The notes under the pieces are model-generated. The model was not told the origin of the DNA. It saw nothing but the letters and a program-made list of their open reading frames with translations, and did no database searches. 5,367 nucleotides of DNA from Nitrososphaeraceae archaeon (lineage in GTDB: Archaea > Thermoproteota > Nitrososphaeria > Nitrososphaerales > Nitrososphaeraceae), in assembly GCA_025922735.1 (NCBI GenBank), contig JAICHI010000096.1:1-5367 (forward strand), in the 5' to 3' direction. Shown piece by piece: positions 4,340 to 5,367 of the stretch (the stretch's first letter is position 1; each line of letters begins with the position of its first letter). The translations under genes and the position numbers were made by a program.

Positions 4340-5263
4340 ATGCATGTTTCAATGATATGTTCCGTATGTAAGAATGGTCGCCCGATTGCAGACCCGGAAT
4401 CCGGCGAGTTGGTATGTAGCGATTGCGGCCTGGTATTCTCAGAAAAGGCCCACGAAAATCGCGCGGAATGGCGGAACTTTGGATCTGAAAGTAATGACAG
4501 GGCAAGAACAGGTTCCCCCCTGTCCCTGGCGCAGCACGACATGGGACTCAACACGGTTATCGGAAACAACAATAAAGATTCACGCGGTCAAAACATAGAT
4601 CCATCGATGCATTCAACAATGCAAAGGTTGAGGATATACAACTTTAGAAGTCAGGCACACACGTCAACCGACAGGAATCTTATGCGGGCTTTTGGCGAAC
4701 TTGGAAGGCAGAGGGATAAGCTTGGCCTGTCAGACGCTATGATAGACAAGACGGCTTACATCTACCGTAAAGCCCTTGGAAAAGGGTTGGTAAGGGGAAG
4801 ATCGACTTCTGCCATACTGGCTGCGGCCATATACATTGCCTGCAGGGAAATGGGCGCAGTAAGATCGCTCAAAGACATAGGTGAGATCACCGATGTCAAA
4901 CGCAAAGTTATTTCGCGCAGCTACAGGATCCTGATCCAGGAGCTTGAAATGATAATGCCAGTGACAGACCCGATGAAGTGCATCGCAAAGATCGCAAACA
5001 AGGCTAAACTAAGCGAAAAATCAAAGAGAATGGCTATAGATGTAATGAAAGATCTTGTAAATACGGAGGCATCCGCAGGGAAGGGTCCCATGAGTTTGGC
5101 AGCAACGATTCTTTATCTTTCCTGCCTGAGAAATGACGAGGCTGTGACCCAGAAATATATCGCAGAGGCGGCAGGGGTTACAGAAGTCACTATAAGAAAC
5201 AGAATCAAAGACTTAAAGTCCAGGAACTTGTCCCGCGCAATTAGGGCTGGGTTATTTCCTTGA
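4340..5263 (+). CDS. tfb: Transcription initiation factor IIB (TFB)
   Basis: This archaeal general transcription factor bridges TBP-TATA-bound DNA and RNA polymerase. From the ATG at 4340 the protein has 307 residues, normal for TFB. The N-terminal zinc ribbon has Cys7, Cys10, Cys26 and Cys29 (MICSVC and LVCSDCG). The B-reader/B-linker region follows, with ENRAEWRNF, NDRARTGSP and HDMGL. Two cyclin folds come next, at about residues 111-201 (includes RSTSAILAAAIYIACRE and DVKRKVISRSYRIL) and about 209-294 (includes GPMSLAATILYLSCL and AGVTEVTIRNRIKDL). All parts look intact. An ATG four codons later (4352) would put the first Cys at position 3 and is an equally possible start. The frame runs upstream to a TTG at 4163, but those 59 residues are not TFB-like and contain the TATA box. 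Thaumarchaeota usually carry several TFB paralogues, so this may be a specialised copy. It follows the wHTH and zinc-finger genes on the same strand but has its own promoter. Confidence 0.95.
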   Translation: MHVSMICSVCKNGRPIADPESGELVCSDCGLVFSEKAHENRAEWRNFGSESNDRARTGSPLSLAQHDMGLNTVIGNNNKDSRGQNIDPSMHSTMQRLRIYNFRSQAHTSTDRNLMRAFGELGRQRDKLGLSDAMIDKTAYIYRKALGKGLVRGRSTSAILAAAIYIACREMGAVRSLKDIGEITDVKRKVISRSYRILIQELEMIMPVTDPMKCIAKIANKAKLSEKSKRMAIDVMKDLVNTEASAGKGPMSLAATILYLSCLRNDEAVTQKYIAEAAGVTEVTIRNRIKDLKSRNLSRAIRAGLFP

Positions 5264-5367
5264 ATGACGGTGACGCCCGGCAAATTTGGCAATTTTTATA
5301 CTTTAGAAAAACCTGATGCTCCTTTTGTCGTAGTCACATCTTGTACCTGAGCCCGACATTGCAGGAA
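5264..5367 (+). other. Downstream flank of TFB with a T-run
   Basis: The palindrome CAAATTTG (5281-5288) followed by a TTTTT run (5292-5296) could serve as an archaeal transcription end signal. The TFB frame reopens right after its stop with ATG at 5264 and runs 28 codons to a TGA at 5350. The sequence is not recognised and is probably chance. Confidence 0.3.

Noticed and set aside
1..5367. tRNA, rRNA, CRISPR array or intact insertion sequence
   Set aside because: No T-loop-like GGTTCRAATC motif in a foldable context, no regularly spaced repeats, and no transposase domain or terminal inverted repeats were found by eye.

Overview
The window is archaeal. It carries a complete transcription factor B (TFB) gene, a winged-helix protein of a type common in archaea, and TATA-like boxes about 25-35 bases ahead of several starts. 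The small wHTH and zinc-finger proteins, a DUF1801 gene, sparse gene packing and genes of bacterial appearance suggest a soil-type ammonia-oxidising thaumarchaeon (Nitrososphaera-like). This placement is inferred from family content, not from a marker gene.

Layout. Bases 1-468 hold the 3' two thirds of a GC-rich, bacterial-looking Fe(II)/2-oxoglutarate oxygenase, followed by a bacterial-style hairpin and T-run at 567-602. A DUF1801 gene (951-1358, +) comes next. It collides end to end with the N-terminal stump of an alpha/beta hydrolase (1363-1557, -). A 63-residue unknown gene (1714-1905, -) has a well-placed TATA box inside an inverted repeat. Bases 1906-2470 are AT-rich and contain only broken open stretches. 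Bases 2471-2764 (+) look like the remnant of a SirB1/transglutaminase-core-like gene, cut off where it meets a small two-gene minus-strand operon (3121 to 2748). That operon encodes 42- and 82-residue unknown proteins with an ATGA stop/start overlap. Bases 3122-3593 are mostly intergenic.

The right third is a same-strand set of nucleic-acid-binding genes. A 92-residue winged-helix protein overlaps by 8 bases a 34-residue CPxCG zinc-ribbon microprotein. Next comes a C2H2-type zinc-finger reading frame that lacks an in-frame start, then TFB (4340-5263). The wHTH and zinc-ribbon genes are probably co-transcribed. TFB has its own TATA box.

Overall this reads as an accessory region. Acquired bacterial genes are intact, partial or decaying (oxygenase, hydrolase stump, SirB1-like remnant), and lie among lineage-specific small archaeal genes. 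The best leads are the chain of small zinc proteins ahead of TFB and the short coupled ORFs that length cut-offs would miss.
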